NCBI GenBank assembly: GCA_000437675.1
Contig: FR901726.1
Span: 1 to 9,790, forward strand
Reading direction: 5' to 3'
Length of the DNA stretch: 9,790 nt
Source of the DNA: Prevotella sp. CAG:891
Lineage (GTDB): Bacteria > Bacteroidota > Bacteroidia > Bacteroidales > Bacteroidaceae
How positions within the stretch are numbered: the first letter of the stretch is position 1; every line of letters begins with the position of its first letter. A program made the position numbers and the translations under genes. Shown here piece after piece: positions 6,191 to 9,790 of this stretch. The notes beneath the pieces are model-generated. The model saw only the letters and a list, made by a program, of their open reading frames with translations. It searched no databases and was not told where the DNA came from.

Positions 6191-8752
6191 TTAATGGTTT
6201 GAGTTGGGGCTGGCATCAGCCAATTCAAAGAGTAAGGACTGCAAGGCAAACAGAATGTTGCGGCAGGGCTGTTCGTCGGCCTCGGTCCATTCAGCCTCGT
6301 TGCGCCGTTCGTCCAAGGTTTGCAAATCAGGAGCCGCAGCCGAGCCTATCAGTGTAAAGGTTGGACGCATTTTGTGCGCAATGCGACAAACAGTTGCCTT
6401 TTGTTTGGCGGCTGCAGCCTGTGCAAAGAGTTGCAGGTTTTCGTTGCAGTCGTGTGCAAACTGGCTGAGGATGGCCTGTTCGGCCTGAGGGTCGCCATCG
6501 GCAAAAGCCAGCAGAGGCGCAAAGGTAGCGGTCAGGGGCTTTTTGTCGGCAGCAGTTTCGTGCGGAGTATCAGTTGCCTCAGTCGGCTCTGCTTCCTGAA
6601 CAGCGGCAGTGGGCGCAGACGCCTCTTCATTGCCGGTGGTCAGCTTTTGGGTGAGCAGACGCAGGTCGTTTTGCGTAAAGGGCTTAAACAGCACATCGGC
6701 AAAACCACGGTGCTTGAAGTCGTCGGCCGAAATCAGCGAATGCGAGGTTGTGGCCACCACCGGCAGGCGCGACAGACCTTCGATGCGGTGAACGCGCTCC
6801 AGTACGTCGTAGCCGGTGAGTCCGGGCATTTCGATGTCGGTGAGCAGCAAATCGGGGCGGTGACCTTCGGCTAGCCAGGCAAACAGCTGTTCGGCATCGT
6901 TGAATGCGTAGATGGTTTGCATGGGGTCGAGCACGTTTTTGAGCATCGCCTCGCTGAGTTGCAGCTGCAACAAATCGTCGTCGAGCAGCGCCACGGTGTG
7001 CAGCAGGGTGGGGGCTTCGTGCAGCGTATCGGCCATTACCGCTTCGGCAGCAGGCTGTGCCGTATCCTCTTCGCAGCGGGGCATATCCGGCAGCAGCAGG
7101 GTAAAGGTGCTGCCAAAGCCCATCTGACTTTTCACGTCAATCTTTCCACCGAGCAGCGCCACGAGTTTCAGCGTAATGCTCAATCCGAGTCCGGTACCTT
7201 CCTGTCCTTCGCTGCCTTTGACGCGGGTAAAGGGTTGGAAAATGCGTTCGCAGTCGTAGCGGCTCAGTCCGCAGCCCGTGTCGCGTATGGTCAGGTTCAA
7301 CCCTTTGGTTTCGCTCCAGTTGGCGGTCAGTTCCACCTCACCCTTCTGGGTATATTTAATGGCGTTGCCCAGCAGGTTTTCAATGATTTGGCGCAAGCGG
7401 AAGGCATCGGTGCTGACGAGCAGTCCCACCGGAATTAGCGAACTGACGCGCAGTGTCAAGCCTTTTTGCTGTGCAATGGGCTGAAAGGCTGCACCGATAT
7501 AGTCGATGAGTTCGTTCAGTCGGGTTGGCTGCCGGTTCACACTGAGTCCGCCGGCTTCGAGTTTGTGATAATCGAGCAATGCCGTCACCAGGTTCAGCAA
7601 GTGATGGGCCGATGAATCGATGGCATCCAAATCGCGCCTTGCTTCAGGCCGTGTGGCCAGGGGTTTCATGAGCGAAAGGTAGCCCAATATGGTATTGACG
7701 GGAGCCTTGATGTCGTGCGAGATTGTGAGCAGCAACTGTTCGCGACGTTTCATCAGGTCCTCGGCACACTGGTTGGCTTCCTCCAACTCCATACGGTAAC
7801 GGTTCACGCGGCTCATGTCGCGCCACACCCATACGAACAGTCCGAGTGCGGCCAAGGTGGTAAACAGCGTGAAAATGCCCATTTGCCACGCAGCCTGCCG
7901 GCGGTATTCAGCTTCGGTGCGGGTTTTGTCCTGCAACATGCGCTGCTGTTCGCGGTTAATGTCGTCCATCAAAGCCACGATGCGTTCCGACAGGGCAGCA
8001 CTGCTCAGCCTGAGTTGTCGCGACTTTTTTTGCAAATTCCGGCTGTGTGCCGTATTGCTGCGTGTGAGGTCGCGGTGAACGCCTTGCAGAATGTTGGCCA
8101 CCGTGTCGCTGATGTTCACGTTGGCCTGTGTGCTGTCGTGCGTGGGTTCATATTCCAGGTTGTTTACACTGAGTGTATCGTCCTTTGGCTTTCTGAAAGC
8201 ATCGCCCAATCTGTCCCAAAAGCGTTTTTTGTGGCGGTCAATCACCACTTGCTCGCTATTTTCGTGAACCGACACTTTTACTTGCGTACCCACATTGATG
8301 GGTTTTCTACCGGAGCGCAAGTTGGCAATTTCCTGTTCCAGGTTGCTTCCCTGGTGAGTTTCGCGCCGCATGGCAGCCACAAGTTCCACTACGCCTTCGC
8401 GTTTCAGCATCAGGAGTTTGCGTAGCGAGTCGAGTCGGGCGCGTTGCAGCAGGTCGGCAGTAATGTCCTTGAGTTCGACGAGGGCGGTGTCGACGCGGTC
8501 AACTCCCCTGATGTAGCGGTGTACGTCGCGGTTGCTGCTATACTGCAGGGTGGCATTTTCGGCCAGCATGCCGGCTTCAATCATGCGTACGGATAGTTTA
8601 CCTATGGCGTTGCGTTGCACAGCTACAGCCCGCTCAACTTCGGACACGCCTGAAGCTGCACGGGCTGAACGCACAATAAACCATACCGCAGCGCACAGCG
8701 ACACGGTGAGCAGTAAATAGCCGATAACGATTCTGAGTCCCAATTTATTCAT
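6191..8752 (-). CDS. Hybrid sensor histidine kinase with receiver and HPt domains
   Basis: An 853-residue inner-membrane kinase. TM1 is at about 8-27. A helical extracytoplasmic region of roughly 260 residues follows, with no PAS domain I can see, and TM2 is at about 291-310. A short charged coiled segment leads to the HisKA domain (LLTISHDIKAPVN; phospho-acceptor H346) and an ATPase domain with N box N459/N463, DTGCGL (491-496) and GTGLGL (519-524). A receiver domain (about 585-703) has the D591-D593 acidic cluster, acceptor D639 (LLTDIEMPG), T669 and K690. A C-terminal HPt domain (about 745-845) carries RIAHKMRPT with H793. The chain H346 to D639 to H793 to D54 of the neighbouring regulator makes a complete phosphorelay. 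An Ala/Glu/Thr-rich linker (about 708-740) joins receiver and HPt. The ligand sensed is unknown. The ATG at 8752 is chosen because it directly precedes TM1 with a short basic N-terminus. Confidence 0.95.
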   Translation of the reverse strand: MNKLGLRIVIGYLLLTVSLCAAVWFIVRSARAASGVSEVERAVAVQRNAIGKLSVRMIEAGMLAENATLQYSSNRDVHRYIRGVDRVDTALVELKDITADLLQRARLDSLRKLLMLKREGVVELVAAMRRETHQGSNLEQEIANLRSGRKPINVGTQVKVSVHENSEQVVIDRHKKRFWDRLGDAFRKPKDDTLSVNNLEYEPTHDSTQANVNISDTVANILQGVHRDLTRSNTAHSRNLQKKSRQLRLSSAALSERIVALMDDINREQQRMLQDKTRTEAEYRRQAAWQMGIFTLFTTLAALGLFVWVWRDMSRVNRYRMELEEANQCAEDLMKRREQLLLTISHDIKAPVNTILGYLSLMKPLATRPEARRDLDAIDSSAHHLLNLVTALLDYHKLEAGGLSVNRQPTRLNELIDYIGAAFQPIAQQKGLTLRVSSLIPVGLLVSTDAFRLRQIIENLLGNAIKYTQKGEVELTANWSETKGLNLTIRDTGCGLSRYDCERIFQPFTRVKGSEGQEGTGLGLSITLKLVALLGGKIDVKSQMGFGSTFTLLLPDMPRCEEDTAQPAAEAVMADTLHEAPTLLHTVALLDDDLLQLQLSEAMLKNVLDPMQTIYAFNDAEQLFAWLAEGHRPDLLLTDIEMPGLTGYDVLERVHRIEGLSRLPVVATTSHSLISADDFKHRGFADVLFKPFTQNDLRLLTQKLTTGNEEASAPTAAVQEAEPTEATDTPHETAADKKPLTATFAPLLAFADGDPQAEQAILSQFAHDCNENLQLFAQAAAAKQKATVCRIAHKMRPTFTLIGSAAAPDLQTLDERRNEAEWTEADEQPCRNILFALQSLLFELADASPNSNH

Positions 8753-8770
8753 TGCATATCGGGGCTTAAG

Positions 8771-8808
8771 GCAGGCGAAGAACCGGGGTTCGGGCTATCA
8801 CCGCCTGC
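8771..8808 (-). promoter_or_regulatory. Stem-loop in the leader of the kinase gene
   Basis: GCAGGCG (8771-8777) pairs with CGCCTGC (8802-8808), enclosing a nested GAACC-GG-GGTTC hairpin (8780-8791). It ends about 19 nt upstream of the kinase ATG, so it would sit in the mRNA leader and could affect translation. No TAnnTTTG box is evident upstream, so the promoter of the two-component operon is not located. On the + strand a T-run follows (8817-8822), but no + strand gene is there to terminate. Confidence 0.4.
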
Positions 8809-8881
8809 GGTTATTGTTTTTTAAAAAAAGGAAATGCCAGCTCACCCATCCGGGGCTTGCGGGTAAATGACGAGGGAAAAC

Positions 8882-8934
8882 AAGCAGGTGTTCCAAACAC
8901 GATGGATGAACCTCATGATTTGGAACGCCTGCTT
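8882..8934 (-). terminator. Terminator after the ferritin gene
   Basis: AAGCAGGTGTTCCAAA (8882-8897) pairs with TTTGGAACGCCTGCTT (8919-8934) over 16 bp with one wobble. On the - strand it begins about 31 nt after the ferritin stop and is followed by CTTGTTTTCCC, a moderate U-tract. This separates ferritin from the kinase operon. Confidence 0.8.
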
Positions 8935-8965
8935 TCAAGGAAACTGCCAATACAGGCGCATGACC

Positions 8966-9487
8966 TTATGCCTCAGCTCCGAGGGGCGATGCCGGCGTGT
9001 AGGTGCGGGCAGCCAATTCTTTGTCGACCATGAACAGGCCGTAGCCGTTGCCGTTGAGCATACGCAGATTGTCGAGGATGTTGCGCACGTTGTCTTCTTC
9101 CTCAACCTGTTCGTCGATAAACCATTTGAGCATGCTTTGCGTAGCGTAATCGTTTTCAGCCGTGGTCAGTGCAAAAAGGTTATTGATGAGTGCGGTCACC
9201 TTTTCTTCGTGTGCCAGGGTGCTTTCGAACACGTCGAGTTCCGACTTCCATTCCGTAGGCACAGCATCGATAGACTTCAGTTCCACACGGCCTCCGCGCT
9301 GCAACACATAGTTGAAAAAGATGCGTGCATGGTCCTGTTCTTCGCGGAACTGCACTTCGAACCAGTGTGCCATACCGGGCTTACCGGCAGCTGCACACCA
9401 GGCAGACATTGACAGGTAAAAATAAGCCGACCACATTTCGGCATTGATCTGCGCATTCAGCGCTTCTTCCATCTTTTTGCTTAACAT
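8966..9487 (-). CDS. ftnA: Bacterial non-haem ferritin
   Basis: A 173-residue cytoplasmic iron-storage protein that oxidises Fe(II) and stores it as mineral inside a 24-subunit shell. All ferroxidase ligands known from E. coli FtnA are present at the same numbering: E17, E50, H53, E94, Q127 and E130. The family landmarks MSAWC (27-31), EEQDH (49-53) and GLFMVDKEL (150-158) are also visible. No haem-ligand evidence suggests bacterioferritin. The start at 9487 (MLSKKMEEAL) is chosen over an in-frame ATG 26 codons upstream, because the shorter form aligns with FtnA from its first residue and the longer one would include the promoter. The tail is about eight residues longer than in E. coli FtnA. 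It is a single-gene unit with its own terminator. I see no recognisable iron-box operator. Confidence 0.95.
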   Translation of the reverse strand: MLSKKMEEALNAQINAEMWSAYFYLSMSAWCAAAGKPGMAHWFEVQFREEQDHARIFFNYVLQRGGRVELKSIDAVPTEWKSELDVFESTLAHEEKVTALINNLFALTTAENDYATQSMLKWFIDEQVEEEDNVRNILDNLRMLNGNGYGLFMVDKELAARTYTPASPLGAEA

Positions 9488-9540
9488 GTCAAATACTACT
9501 AATAAATGAATAATGTATAGATGACTTATTACAATACAGT

Positions 9541-9549
9541 GCAAAATTA
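9541..9549 (-). promoter_or_regulatory. Promoter -7 box of the ferritin gene
   Basis: On the - strand TAATTTTGC (9549 down to 9541) fits the TAnnTTTG consensus and gives a leader of roughly 45-50 nt before the ATG at 9487. The -33 element is not clear: there is no TTG at the 23-nt spacing seen in front of rloA. Confidence 0.5.
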
Positions 9550-9654
9550 CAAAAAACACAGGCAATCTTCTCTCTTTAAGCTGTTAAAGTTGTTTGCGGC
9601 ATTGATGCGGATACCTTTTTTTCGTAAAGATTTTTTGCTACTGACCTTCAAAAA

Positions 9655-9790
9655 TGGATTCCGAGGGGTGCGTGTTGTATCTTTGCAATCAAAATATGGG
9701 CTTCGCCACAGTACCGACGGATGAAAAAACAGAATTATCTTTTCAGCAATCCATCGTTCTTTGACATTTTGTTACCACAGAAAGTAAGGC
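9655..9790 (+). promoter_or_regulatory. Probable rRNA operon promoter and leader with boxA (cut by the edge)
   Basis: TGG (9655-9657) stands 23 nt upstream of TATCTTTGC (9678-9686), preceded by A-runs and T-runs like an UP element. A small GGC-TTC-GCC hairpin, the block GACGGATGAAAAAACA (9716-9731) and CGTTCTTTGACAT (9755-9767) follow. This last motif resembles boxA of bacterial rRNA leaders. The window ends 23 nt later, before any rRNA gene. The layout matches the copy at 2773-2894 step by step. An rrn operon just to the right is the likeliest reading, but it cannot be seen. Confidence 0.55.

Noticed and set aside
5340..6194. 284-codon + strand frame opposite the response regulator, and similar long + frames over purA and the kinase (for example 3783-4502 and 7715-8425)
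   Set aside because: These are antisense shadows produced by the codon bias of GC-rich genes. The - strand proteins have full catalytic motifs, while the shadows have none.
8820..8840. TGGCATTTCC on the - strand as a sigma-54 -24 element for the kinase operon
   Set aside because: The expected GC of the -12 element is missing; a T-run stands in its place.
9488..9565. 26-residue N-terminal extension of ferritin from the ATG at 9565
   Set aside because: It overlaps the promoter box at 9541-9549, and the shorter form aligns with FtnA from residue 1 with identical ligand numbering.
9721..9790. Open frame starting MKKQNYLFSN at the right edge, as a possible transposase or other gene start
   Set aside because: In the second copy of the block (2840 onward) the same ATG hits a stop after four codons and the spacing to the CGTTCTTTGACAT block differs by two bases. 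Conservation is therefore at DNA/RNA level rather than in reading frame. It stays possible until the sequence to the right is seen.
1..9790. CRISPR arrays, tRNA genes, insertion sequences or integrase genes
   Set aside because: I looked for regularly spaced repeats, tRNA T-loop motifs, terminal inverted repeats around a transposase and recombinase motifs, and found none. The only repeats are the 21-bp pair and the two leader copies.

Overview
The window looks like chromosomal DNA of a member of the Bacteroidales, most likely Prevotellaceae. The evidence is: Bacteroidota-type promoter -7 boxes (TAnnTTTG) in front of several genes; A-rich leaders without a clear Shine-Dalgarno sequence; a PurA whose sequence closely resembles Bacteroides/Prevotella PurA as I remember it; and a hybrid kinase plus sigma-54 regulator pair of the kind common in this phylum.

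Layout. Positions 1-519 hold no gene I can support, only a 21-bp tandem repeat, an unrecognised open frame cut by the left edge, and a promoter with two dyads. A two-gene operon on the + strand (520-2489) encodes an RloA/AbiLi-type AAA ATPase and an RloB/AbiLii-type Toprim-like protein, a probable anti-phage abortive-infection module. It is visibly more AT-rich than the genes to its right. Three terminator-like hairpins follow in a row (2531-2727). Next comes a + strand promoter and leader with a boxA-like site (2773-2894), whose architecture recurs at the right edge (9655-9790), and then two strong stem-loops. The rest is GC-richer and core-like, all on the - strand: purA (3213-4481), a sigma-54-dependent response regulator (4674-6182), its hybrid kinase with receiver and HPt domains (6191-8752), and a ferritin (8966-9487).

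How the parts work together. The kinase and regulator lie 8 nt apart and carry all the domains of a His-Asp-His-Asp phosphorelay ending in sigma-54 transcription activation. RloA and RloB overlap by 4 nt (ATGA), which fits a translationally coupled sensor ATPase and effector. purA and ferritin are single housekeeping units with their own promoters and terminators. The leader at the right edge resembles an rRNA operon leader (promoter, hairpin, boxA), so an rrn operon probably begins just outside the window. The copy at 2.8 kb is not followed by rRNA within the window.

The most interesting items are the palindromic operator built into the promoter of the defence operon, and the orphan rRNA-type leader with structured RNA downstream, set behind a triple terminator. 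The defence family itself is already known. I do not see a clearly new protein system.
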